64,000 nucleotides of DNA from Rhizoctonia solani (Eukaryota > Basidiomycota > Agaricomycetes > Cantharellales > Ceratobasidiaceae): assembly GCF_016906535.1 (NCBI RefSeq), contig NC_057376.1, positions 1,550,001-1,614,000 of the forward strand. The letters run 5' to 3'. This document shows, one piece after another, positions 42,901 to 53,490 of this stretch (positions within the stretch are counted from its first letter, which is position 1; the number at the start of each line of letters is the position of its first letter). A program made the position numbers and the translations under genes. The notes below the pieces were generated by a model that searched no databases, was not told where the DNA came from, and saw only the letters and a program-made list of their open reading frames with translations.

Positions 42901-43177
42901 AACTTAGCCTTTCCAAGAGCTTAAGGATGACACGGGATCCACTCAGGACGCCAAACAAGACAATTACGCAAGTGCCAGCCTCCCCGTCTCCACCGCCCCC
43001 TACTGCAACGCCGTCCAGTAGTGCCAATTCATCGAAGGCATCTTTGACTAGATGGGGTACGTTGCACCAACGGCCTTATTTACAATGCCATATAGCTGAA
43101 TGCGGATTACCACAGGCGCGGCTGACATATACCTACCCCTCATGTTGATTTTACTGCCATGCATGTTCAGTTTCTGA
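39973..43177 (+). CDS. glutaminase A-like secreted protein, copy 1
   Basis: Start ATG at 39973 opens a signal peptide (SRALSLAALWLIS, likely cleaved near VVQAQ) followed by PLAVKSPYTSGW, the conserved opening of the GtaA family (DUF5127, DUF4965 and DUF1793 regions). Exons read through about sixteen short GT-AG introns. Landmarks: TLGWVCYVKVDN, TIIDSRAGPVDLVITFL, QRAQWGAVYLAAN, ARYSPDYASVVALATRQAF, NIGN-like NPNLGNYALASFFEY, ANMIIMTYAFMRYTGD, NQTNLALKGLIALK, LLHGLYADKILGLNFVP and GNVGGSYALLALG. A Ser/Pro-rich tail follows; a last intron (donor near 43056, acceptor before 43113) leads to a hydrophobic end (ADIYLPLMLILLPC) and TGA at 43175-43177, as in GPI-anchored proteins. In Aspergillus the family hydrolyses glutamine outside the cell. 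Exact splice sites are inferred from three paralogues. Confidence 0.85.
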
Positions 43178-43655
43178 CTTTTTTAACACCTTTCATTGTT
43201 TTGGTTTGCTCTTTTTTCTATTTTGGGCAGATAGCTTGATGTTGCCCACATTATCTTCTTATGCAGTTGTATTTTGTGTATCAATTTACAATACTAAATT
43301 CACAAATGATGTGTTCTTTCATTCTGATCTTAAGAAGATGTGTTCAGGGGATTTTTCAGTACCCAAGCCATTAGATTACATACCTAACCTCCTCTTAGCC
43401 TGGTAGCACTGTCCCTGTGGTCATAGAACTTGCCTATTCTCTTTACACACAACATAGTAGACCTAGTGGGATTTTGTTTTGATATGATCCTTGCTTTACA
43501 ACCTATAGCTTGAGTTTTTTTGATATCAACCTTTCTGTCCTTATAGGTCCTCAAATACCTTGTGGTAACTGTATGCACATATGTAATAATACTGGCTCTG
43601 TTATGAGTTATTTGCTGCATATAGCTTATGCCCTTGCTCAATGGAGTGCTGTCCT
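43178..43655. other. downstream flank inside the left arm
   Basis: Shared with 45985-46456 at lower identity. A 66-codon frame (43206-43406; FFLFWADSLMLPTL...) is conserved in the other arm (46428-46228) with few changes, but that may only reflect duplication. Unrecognised. Confidence 0.4.
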
Positions 43656-43832
43656 AGATGTAGTCTGGGATGGTGTTACAGTGCTGAAATTCCAGCTGTT
43701 ACAATTCAAAAGGATGTAATGTCTCAGGTGACTAAGTCAGATGAGGTAATAATCAATTGCAACTGACAATGTAACTAAAGCAAGTTAGTTTGTTGTATTC
43801 TTAGTAATCTAGACCAGCTAGTAGTAAGGTGT
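43656..43832. other. non-repeated spacer start
   Basis: Short AT-rich stretch between the left arm and the first LTR. Nothing recognised. Confidence 0.3.
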
Positions 43833-44046
43833 TGTCCTAGACGTCTGTAAGGACGTCAAGGGTGCGGGCGCTTGTGGCTGTGTGTCTAATACAATGTACT
43901 GCTTAAGGCGGCAGAGATCTACCCTACAACATCTAACTACTAAACAACAATGACCAAGGCCATATGGGCGGTGGCTAACTTTGTATGTACAGTGGAGTCA
44001 ACGCTTAAGGCGTTGTAGGCTACTAAGTGGATCTGGGCTATAAGGC
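43833..44046 (-). repeat. LTR type A, partial (minus strand)
   Basis: TGTCCTAGACGTCTG through GGGCTATAAGGC, about a third of an A LTR, truncated by a type-C LTR. It may be the 3' LTR of the A element whose 5' end lies at 44493-45526. Confidence 0.72.
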
Positions 44047-44492
44047 TGTCACAACTAAGCTCGGACCTATGATACAAGTAGGCTTAAAGTCCGTGGCCCT
44101 ATCACCAATGGACTATGAGAACAAGAGGGGCAACAAAGGCCCAAGGGGTATGATTTAGGGTAGAGGGCGACAAAGGCCTGGTAAGTGATGTTTAAGTAAA
44201 ATGCACTAGGCTCAACAAGGGAGCAGGGCAATGGGTAGGTAGGAACTCAGGTGAATTGACAAAGAGGTCAAGTCTTGCTATTCCAGCGGCAACTTGACCT
44301 AGTTTATATACAAGAGAGAAGCCACATCAAAAACAACAGTACAAAACAGTGAGTCATTTACAATTTCACATCATATATCAAATATGTCATGTGATCTTGA
44401 TGAGTCATAAATATATACCAAAAAAGGAAACTGTCTCAGAAAAAAGATAGAAAATAGTAGAAAAATGTGTCATGCCAATTAAGGTCATGACA
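44047..44492 (-). repeat. solo LTR type C (minus strand), no TSD
   Basis: TGTCACAACTAAGC to GGTCATGACA, 446 bp. The flanks AAGGC and ATGAG do not match, and the A LTR on the left does not resume on the right, so sequence was lost around it. Confidence 0.85.
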
Positions 44493-44943
44493 ATGAGTGA
44501 GTAGGGGTCCAAGAGGTAATGGTGGGCAAGTGAGGGGAGATGGGGGCTGTGTAGCCGGGTGTGCCTATATCAGGACTTATGAGCGCTTGACTACGCAAAC
44601 GCTAAACCTCTGCGTCAAACAACCTAGCGTTGGACAGTAAGTGCCACTAATTACAGCCGTGGACGGGCGTAATGTAGGGTCTAATCTCTGCAAGCGGGTG
44701 TATCTGCTGTCTGAGGTTGCTGGTAGAAGGTGCGGCAACCGTGGGTATGCAGGCAATAGGGTTAGTCTGCCTTATAGCAATTTGCTACTACGTGGGACCA
44801 ACAGCTCTTTGATTATTCCAGCTGAAAGGGGAGTCCAATCACGTGATTTTGCTTGTGCTAGTACAGGTAACCTTCTTGGTGGTTGGATCTTAGTGGTGGG
44901 TGTTGCAGAATGGTTTGTAACCAACGTAAGGTTGATTACCTAG
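44493..44943 (-). other. A-element 5' leader with self-primer binding site
   Basis: On the plus strand AGGTTGATTACCT lies at 44929-44941, 2 bp from the A LTR edge. The same 13-mer occurs after the TATA box in the A LTRs at about 82, 452 and 22977, so the minus-strand leader complements the LTR. In the adjoining LTR itself the segment differs at two bases (AGGTCAATTACCT). The rest resembles the B leader at 5705-6063. No gag start remains. Confidence 0.6.
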
Positions 44944-45526
44944 TGTCCTAGATGTCTGTAAGGACGTCAAGGCAGAGGGCGCTTGCGGCCAGGTGTATAC
45001 AAGTGAGAACTGCGTAAGGCGGTGTGCAAGCTACCTACAATGACAACCAGCTATACTACGGCAACCAAGCCTATAAGGGCAACAGTGAGCTAACTAAGTA
45101 CAACAGTGAAGCCGCTTAAGGTGGTGTGTAGCTATTGGTTTAAGTAGGCTTGCTGGGCTGTAAGGCCCTTGTACAATGTGGGATGCAACAAGAGGTAATT
45201 GACCTGGGTGTTACCATGGTTGGTTGGCCTCCTTATATATTCTACAAGAGAGCTAATTACAAATACAATAAATCAAATACCTAATCCAATAAGAACCCCG
45301 CTCTGCAGTTGGTCTTACTCATGCATATGTGTCACTGACGTGTCATAATGACATCATAGGTGGAGGTGGCTACGTGTGCCAAATAAGCGCGGTTTGGGGA
45401 CGTGGCTTGGCGCTTAGCGTATGATATAAGCGCCGAAGTCACGTGATTGAAAATGTTGTCCGTTCAGCTTTGTTTAAATTTGAGAAATTCGGAATAAATT
45501 CCGTGGTATTGAGTGTGTCTACAACA
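44944..45526 (-). repeat. 5' LTR type A (minus strand)
   Basis: TGTCCTAGATGTC to GTCTACAACA, 583 bp, directly upstream (minus strand) of the A leader. Confidence 0.85.
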
Positions 45527-45984
45527 GAGAGCATGCATGGGGAGATATTGCTAGGAAGATTGGGCCTATCCTGTTGAAAAAGGGCAAGGTTGAAAAAGCT
45601 GAGGCTTGAAGCATCAAGGCTGGTGAGTAACTTGGGGTCTATCAGTTTAATACATGACTTATAACGCTTATTTTGAAGATGGGGTCAAGAACTTTGCAGC
45701 TCTTAAAACTAACACATATAGCACAGCAGTGAGGTCTTGATAGCTTGGGTGGACTACAGTTGTCAAGAGCCTTGGAGATACCTTGGAGGATGTGGATGCA
45801 GTACTTGCTACCTTGAATGAATATAGCCAAATTAGCACCCACTCCACTTTGGTTGTTTTTGTGCCAAGTGTATGATACTTTGAATGCAATGCTCAGACCC
45901 TTGAGGTAATACTGAATAACCAAGAATCAAACAAATGCATGTGTTGTGCAAAATAAAACAGACTGTGCATATTATTCTCTCCTA
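45527..45984. other. unassigned spacer end
   Basis: A minus-strand frame of 93 codons (45923-45642) is open but unrecognised. No match to the LTR families was noticed. Confidence 0.3.
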
Positions 45985-48900
45985 GCACTCCATTGATCAA
46001 AGGCAAATGCTATATGCAGCAAATAACTCAACACAGAGCCAGTATTACTACGTATCTGCATACAGTTACCATGAGGTATTTGAGGATCTACAAGGACAGG
46101 AAGGTTGATATCAATAAAAATCAAGCTATAGGTTGTTAAGCAAAGATTATATCAAAACAGAATCCTGCTAGATCTACCATGTTGTGTGTAAAGAGAAACA
46201 GTGGGCTCTATGACCACAGGGACAATGCTACTGGGCAAAGAGGAGGTTAGGTATGTAATCTAATGGCTTGGGTACTGAAAAATCCCCTGAACACATCTTC
46301 TTAAGATCAGAATGAAAGAACACATCATTTGTGAATTTAGCATTGTAAATTGATACACAAAATACAACTGCATAAGAAGATAATGTGGGCAACATCAAGC
46401 TATCTGCCCAAAATAGAAAAAAGAGCAAACCAAAACAATGAAAGGTGTTAAAAAAGTCAGAAACTGAACATGCATGGCAGTAAAATCAACATGAGGGGTA
46501 GGTATATGTCAGCCGCGCCTGTGGTAATCCGCATTCAGCTATATGGCATTGTAAATAAGGCCGTTGGTGCAACGTACCCCATCTAGTCAAAGATGCCTTC
46601 GATGAATTGGCACTACTGGACGGCGTTGCAGTAGGGGGCGGTGGAGACGGGGAGGCTGGCACTTGCGTAATTGTCTTGTTTGGCGTCCTGAGTGGATCCC
46701 GTGTCATCCTTAAGCTCTTGGAAAGGCTAAGTTATCATACGCTTACCCAAGGGCTAGAAGCGCATAGGAGCCTCCAACATTGCCTCTCAGCCCGTAACCC
46801 GGACTGGCAACCCCTGCAATGGTATCATATACATCGGCCAGGCCATAGATCTTGTTCTGTGCCTTGGAAGCAAAGTTCTTGATTGGTGCGAACGGAGCGC
46901 TATTAAGGAGACTTGTATCTCCAGTGATCATGGCAGCCAGAGTGAAATACTGCCAAGGAATGCTGGTAATAGAGTACTGCTCGTTGAAAGGCACCCCAAA
47001 GGATTCTGAATTAAGAAGTCAGATACAGCTTTTATGTAGGTATAGTCAACGTACTTGTGCCCGTAGCCCATTGTGTTCTCTGAGCAGCATAAACACTCTC
47101 GGGTACAAAGTTCAGCCCAAGTATCTTGTCAGCATACAGCCCATGCAGCAGCTGCGGCTGCTCGCTGCTCGACTCGTATCTGAACTTCGTCCCCAACTTG
47201 CTCAGCTCCATCCATTGTTCCAGTCCAGACTTTGCCGCATTCTGCCCATCCTCGTTCAGCTCTGCCACCCGCATTCACCTTCTTCATCCACCTCACCTCA
47301 TACGTCGACGATTCATTGCTCATCCCCACTGCATCCTGTATCTCCACCATGCTCTGCGTCCTCCGCTCAGCTATCTTCCACTCCGCTCGCCCGGTCTGAA
47401 TCTGCTCACCTTCAGCGCAATCAGTCCCTTGAGCGCAAGGTTCGTCTGGTTCGAAACACCCGTCGTCATGAACCAGTCCCCGGTCAGCCTGCCAGTGTGC
47501 CTCCACTTAGCTCCCACTCAGCTCCGGTCGTACCATCAGCTTACTGATCTGAGTGTGCCAACGCGTTCTTCACCAGATAGTCAGCCCATGCCTTGAGTGT
47601 GTAGTACTTCACACCCCTGTCAGCCACATCGTCTCACACATCCAGCAGCTCGACGTACATGCTTTGCTGCGAGCTTTGCGTCGCCAGTGTACCTCATGAA
47701 GGCGTACGTCATGATGATCATGTTTGCCGTTGCTGGCACACGCACAGTGCTCCTGTCAGCGACCACATACAGCATAGTTAAACATTGAACATATCTCACC
47801 ATCTACCGGGTTCCGGTATTGCCTTTCATGCGTCAATACTCGCGGGTAGTATAGACCAAGGTCGTGGAGTGCATACGACTGTGCACGAGTCTGCGGGTAA
47901 TCGAAGAACGAGGCAAGCGCATAGTTGCCCAGGTTCGGGTTTGTGTAGATCAGCATTGGCATGATCGAGTACAGCGAGTCTACAGACGAGAACACCCCAT
48001 CCCCTGTCCGCCGGCTTCAGCGCCATGAATTTTGCCGAATGGGTTGAGTACTCACTGCTATCCCCTATGTCGTTTACTGCGGCATCCTTTGTGAACAGCT
48101 TGATGTCCTGTAGGTCAGCAGCAGGGCCAGTCCCGTTGAGCGTGATCTCGATGCTGGCAAAAGCCTGTCGAGTGGCCAAGGCAACAACAGAGGCGTAGTC
48201 GGGAGAGTATCTGGCTGCATCGTTCTGGATCCTGTTGTCGAACTCGATAGATGCAGCACGTGCATTGTCGTAGTCGTAGACCGCATAACGAACCTATGAA
48301 ATATATCTCAGGGGAGGGAGCTCTTACAAGTGTTCGTCATCTCAGCTCACAGCGTCTACCTCGGAACTGAACTTGGATCGAAAGTACAGGCTTCGTGCTT
48401 GCACACCAGCCTCTGAAAAGTACTTCACTGCAGGGTCTCTCGAATGTCCAAGCGCGAATATTACTACTTGTGCCTGCGTGGCAATGTCACCCAAGTCTTG
48501 CGCGATCGCCATGGTGGGCCACCTATCGCCGACTCCACGAAAATCAGTATCTAAAGTATTAGTCAAGGTACCAGACTTGATGAAGGTGCTTCGAACGTTA
48601 ATTTCTACGCCAGTTTGCCAAGTGGTACCGCTGGTCTGAATATATATATATAAAGCATGATTAGGTACCCGGGCAGACAGAATGCCATGAGCCTACGCGG
48701 TTAGCAGCCAGGTACACAGTTCCCCACTGAGCGCGTTGCTGGGCCTCCGAATATGGGCGAGGGTTTTGAAGTGATATTTGATGAATGAGAATGCTTCCGT
48801 TGGCATCAGTCGACCATACTGCCGGATCGCCAGTGTCAGAAGTAATCCACCCTAGTACAAGCAGAAGTAAGCGTCCACTTTTGCCTTGTGATATAACTGA

Positions 48901-49999
48901 ACCCACTCCCAGCGATATCAGCATAAACCTGATATGCATATAGGATCAAAGCCTCAGTATGTACCAAGCACGTTATTAGATGTAGACTTTGATTAACCCA
49001 CCGAAACAGCATGGCTCCCCCCATCATTGGAGACAGCAGAGACGGATAAATATGAGAAAGGAAGCGATAAACGGACCAAATCATTCGTCTTTTCACCCGT
49101 CAGCTGCCTAGCTGGTGGGCGATCGCGAAAACCAAAATGATACTCACATCAAGAGCGCTCAAAAACGTGATAACAAGATCAACTGGACCAGCACGCGAAT
49201 TGATGATCGTCCGCGTGGGTGTAAACTAGAATCCAAACCCAATTCGTACTCGAAACCATGGGGTTTTCTCGCGTCAACTTACCTGTGTTTGCGTCTGGAC
49301 GGTGTCATTATCAGCATTTCGCCCCCTCATAGCCCTGTACGTCGTATTGTCGACTTTAACATAGCATCCCCAGCCCAGAGTCTGCAAATGTTTTCAAGTC
49401 CTCTCGGTCAGCTGAACTAAGAAAATATAAAGAAAGATTATTCTTCGTACAGTTCCAGTTCCAAATCCTGGTGCTTGTTTTGCTAGTTCTTTATCATATC
49501 CCTCGAGCCATCCTGATGTATATGGAGACTTGACAGCCAGAGGAAAATTTGGAGGACTGAAGGGCAGTGCTTGCCAGGATATGTTCTGGGCCTGAACGAC
49601 TGGTGAAAAAGAGTCCGAAATCAGCCACAGAGCGGCAAGGCTCAAAGCTCGACTAAAGCTGGTCATTGAGAGGCTATAGCCAAGGGGAAGAAAGATGGGG
49701 GAGATGGCTGAGGCAAACTGTGCAGAACTTCGAGAGTAAAGAAGGGGATGGAACAGACCAGGCGCGAGTCAAGGTCCAACAATTCCTCTCGCATACTAGT
49801 GAAGTACTGTAGCAGGCATATCATAAGAAGCAGTGGCAACAGGGACATTTTCATTACGAGTATACTACAGTTCACTCTCGAACAGGCACTTCCTGAATGT
49901 CGAAGCGGGAATCAGCCACCGCCCGAGCGCTCAACTCATATCGCGTAGCAGATGCAATACACAAAAGGCAACCTGCCCGATAAATGTGGAAACCTTGAC
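45985..49999 (-). repeat. right arm of the inverted duplication
   Basis: Reverse complement of 39638-43655; the 2.3-kb spacer between the arms is largely LTR debris. The outer edge lies near the CGGCCG at 49999-50006, where similarity to the left arm ends. Confidence 0.9.
46457..49666 (-). CDS. glutaminase A-like secreted protein, copy 2
   Basis: Mirror image of copy 1. The ATG at 49664-49666 opens the same signal peptide, then PLAVKSPYTSGWLEG. All landmark blocks and introns are kept: TQAQVVIFALGHSRDPAV, SPDYASVVALATRQAF, NPNLGNYALASFFDY, ANMIIMTYAFMRYTGD, NQTNLALKGLIALK and GNVGGSYALLALG. The tail intron and hydrophobic C-terminus end at the stop 46457-46459. Length differences against copy 1 fall in introns (for example the one near 47770), and coding frames stay open, so both copies look functional. 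The 3' half is essentially identical to copy 1, whereas the intron near 47500-47550 is identical to copy 3 instead, pointing to gene conversion. Confidence 0.85.
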
Positions 50000-50942
50000 T
50001 CGGCCGGCGCAGTTTCAGCCCTTAGGTCTCAAGGACTCTCCCGTAGTTGCTATTCCATAATTTGCAACTGTCTATCGTATTAAAGTGTGTTTGTAGATTG
50101 CTCATTTGCCTGTGGAGTGCTACCCCTTGATTCTGGGCACCCAATCGAACTTGTTCGAGTAGAACCTTAAGGATTCGGTCCCTAGAACTTTCAGTGTGAA
50201 ATATACATGCTTCTAATTCTGTGGTTGCTAGCAATAACAAAGTGGTATGGCCTGTATATGTACATAGAACATCAGTCGTGCGGCACAGCAATCGCACCGA
50301 ACCCCTTGGCACTTGCCGGTGGGGCCGCAGTAGATGCCAGCGACCACATGGAGGACATGGAAACAATGCAGGTAACAATTTCTCGGCGTCAAGCCGATCC
50401 GGCTCCCGTGTATGTTCATTCCAGTCCGAGTTTATGAGTAATATGTTCTAAGCGATGAGTTGTCGTTTCTCACCAAGCGCGCATTTATGTACCTAACAAG
50501 TTTCTACGACCAATAACGCAATATCAGGCTATTGCTTCCATCTGCACTGATGAGACAGCCGAGCTGAGCCTTCAAACATTCTGATTTATAGTTGAGGTAA
50601 TATGCAAAATAAATTCAGCGTGTGAACTCCTGTGTTCTTAGAGTATACGAGCTGAATATGCTTCTTGTGCCTAGCTTTCAGTCAAGACAACAACATAGAT
50701 TGTTCACGTCATGATTGACGGGCACATCCATCAAAATTACGGAAATTCAAACAGTCCCCCCCATGCCTTCCTTTATGGAAAAAGATAGATGAACATGATT
50801 ATATGCATTGCAACAAACTAATGGGTACAACCTGAGAGTACTAAATATATGGTATAACAACGAACAGCAAAGCCACCGAAGCCATAAACCAGCGACACAT
50901 AAATTACCTCAAAATGCCCAAACCAAACGCACCCCTTGTATT
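49667..50942. other. intergenic region upstream of glutaminase copy 2
   Basis: The first 330 bp belong to the inverted-repeat arm. The remainder holds overlapping short frames on both strands (for example 50207-50451), none recognised. No clear promoter motif was identified. Confidence 0.4.
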
Positions 50943-52740
50943 TTACCAAAGTCTAACACTGTCTAACGGCATGCCCGTAGTGAGCCTTTGCATAACAATG
51001 TTACTTGACATGCTGGAAAACTAATTTACGGTTAGTTAGAATCCGGCAACCCCGGAAGATAAAAAAGGAAGACCTACCCCATTTCCAACAAACACCTCAG
51101 CTCGAGAGAGGATGGACATGTCTACAGTCATAGCCACTGATGCCGCCTGCCAGTTCAACTCTAGATCCGAACTTGTGACGATCGCATTTTCCGCCCATCC
51201 GTCTGCAGCCAAAACAACACGCAACTCGGACAGGTACCTCTTTTCAGCATTCGTGGCGATAAAAATGCGCGAGAGCCGGTGGTTATCAGATCGGACGGCA
51301 CGAAGGTAGGATGCAACTTGAGCTGGTGTAGGGAGACATCTCCTGAGATAGTATTCAGCCACTTCGGGCGACTGGAGCAAAGTACAGTCAGTCAAGTTGG
51401 TGTAAATTGAAGTCTGGTAAACTGACGCTTGTCCCCCACTCATAATCGCCCCGTGGAGGAGGATTGAACTGATCCAGAAGTTCAGGAAGTTGATTCCATC
51501 CTGTGTTCGGAGTCTTTAGAAATGCGCACATTTTTCACTAAAAGATACATACCAGTAAACGTGCTGCCCCACTGGGATAGATGCAAACAGTGCCCATTGT
51601 CCTTGCCTTCATCTCCCAAGTAATCACCTCGTCGAATGTGTATGCCAACTAGGCCTGCTATCACACTGGTTGCTCCCGGGATGTGAGGTCTCCAGGAAAA
51701 CCCTTCGACTGCTTGCAGCTTTGGCATGTTCTTTGCCACTGCTTCTTTGACAATTTCCGAATCCTCGAGTCTTTGAATAGCGGGGTGTTTGGAGAACATA
51801 TCCCAGAGCGATAGGACTCGGGTCGAACCAATCAAGCTAGTCACACGGTGGGTCAGCCTCAGGGATGTTGGGCAATTGGCTGCACTGACTAGAAATCGAA
51901 CACCTGAGTCCCAACAATCTCGATGCACTGCTCTGGATTATCTTTAAGGAGAGTAGTCCATCGGTTCATCATTGCAACTCCATCTAGCTCCTTCCCGATT
52001 TCTTTCATAACTTCATCCGCGTTAATCACTGTTCGCTTCGGCAGCGGACAGGCGACATGCCACCACTTGTCACTAATGGCACGAGGATGGTGATCTCCAG
52101 GGCCCCATGACGCACCGGCTGGCGGACCAGACAGCAGAGCGTTGAACGGGATCTTAAGGACCTGTCGTAGACCAGCTGGTGTTTTATCATCGCGAGGTGG
52201 ATGAGCCTGTATCAGGTCAGGGCGTGTAAATAATCTATCTAATTGAAATTCTGTTCAAATATGACGTACCCAGGCCTCAAACGGTGAGAATACAGGCGCT
52301 CGATTGGACTCGTAAGCGAGAATGGTATTTAGCAACCGTTCTTGTAGTAGGTTGTTCCATCTACGGGAGTGAATAAGACAATATGAAGGGTAGCCAGTAC
52401 ATGTAGTATCTTACCCTAGTCCCCATACTTGATTGGAAAAGCGTACAAAACGACCATTTCGGCCTTCGGGATAGTGGGCTGAGAGGTTGTGCTGGGGAAA
52501 CTGGGCTTCTCTCAAAAAAATCTCATCGAAATTGGTGGCATTTGACGACCATAGCGACTGCTCCGGATATGCAAATAGTGTCAAGTCGCCCCAGTAAAAG
52601 AATGAAGTAAAAGTGAAGAGCAGAAGGATCGTAAAGAAAATCGTGACAAACTGGCGCGGCCGGAAACGGGTGTGCCGAGGCATCCATTGGAATTTAGCTC
52701 CGGGGCTGAGCGGTTCATAGGAATAGCCAGTACCAGGCAT
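50943..52740 (-). CDS. O-fucosyltransferase-like type II membrane protein, copy 1
   Basis: Start at 52740 (MPGTGYSYEPLSPGAKF). A short cytosolic tail is followed by one membrane segment (FVTIFFTILLLFTFTSFF), as in Golgi type II glycosyltransferases. Exons (about six, short introns): first to GRFVRFSNQVWGLG; WNNLLQERLLNTILAYE; a long exon with FNALLSGPPAGASWGPGD; YLIGSTRVLSLWDMF through the donor-sugar motif GIHIRRGDY; the last long exon with RIFIATNAEKRYL and DMSILSRAEVFVGNG; and a final short exon ending in DSVRLW and TAA (50943-50945). The HxRRGDY and C-terminal RAEVF-G-NG-FSS blocks are typical of the GDP-fucose protein O-fucosyltransferase fold (GT-B). The acceptor is unknown. It is paired head to head with a paralogue at 53491. 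Confidence 0.82.
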
Positions 52741-53490
52741 TATGCATTCCTTGTCAGAGACTTTTGGAACTGCCAGGATGGTAGATGGGTAAAGGGGGTG
52801 TGGCCGTAAAGAATGATTGTCAGCGGTTGGCAGGTTTTGAAGATGCCGTTAGTTTTCGATTGGATTATCCGCAGTTTGTAATTGCAAAGCGTGGTGGCGT
52901 GTTTGTCTGTCGCCTATGTGGAACCCACAAATCCCAACAAACGCTTAACGTTGCTTTGGATAAGAGGGGCTCTGTATTGGAGCCGTAAGAGTCTGAATAT
53001 ATATATCGCACAGCATATCCGTTATACGGCAACGTAGAGCTTACAACATGGAGACGCGCACAACGTTAACCGATATTCAGGCGGTGCACTCCGAGATCCC
53101 CTTTGTTGAGACAAGACAGGTAAAACAAAACTCTGAACATGAATACATGCTATATTATGGGTACAGGTAATGCTGCAAGCCCACTAAACATACTCGCAGA
53201 GATCGCAACTATGCAGAAGAAAGCACCAACTGCAGACTTCAGATCTCAATAAGACTGATTGACATACGTCACTTTTCCCTCCTAGCTCACGTGACACATT
53301 GCCCACTTTGTCTCAGAAGCCAGATCCAGATCATGCCTTGCAAGACCGCAACACAGTCTTTTTGCAACGACTGACTCCGCAGGATCGTGAGTAAGGTGAC
53401 GGGATAGGTAAGCCAATTCGCTTTCACCGAATGTATTGCAGATGTTGATCGCTATAGAAGCTTTCTATATATAATTCGTAATATTTGAGA
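52741..53490. other. shared upstream region of the divergent fucosyltransferase-like genes
   Basis: 750 bp between two divergent starts, so it probably holds both promoters. A TATATATA run lies at 52996-53005. A tiny frame begins at 53048 (METRTTLTDIQAVHSEIPFV) with a GT after ACAAGACAG, and could be the first exon of a small gene (candidate continuation around 53170-53250, PLNILAEIATMQKKAP), but the splice phase does not work cleanly. I do not call it. Confidence 0.35.

Larger units (their letters stand above)
39638..43655 (+). repeat. left arm of a large inverted duplication
   Basis: Matches 45985-49999 in reverse complement over about 4.0 kb. It includes a whole glutaminase A-like gene with its introns, about 330 bp upstream and about 480 bp downstream. 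Similarity is high but uneven: the middle (about 42.14-43.3 kb) looks identical, while both outer and inner flanks differ by roughly a tenth. Confidence 0.9.

Noticed and set aside
53048..53252. Small two-exon gene between the fucosyltransferase-like genes
   Set aside because: The splice phase that would join the two candidate exons does not work without forcing, and no similarity is recognised.
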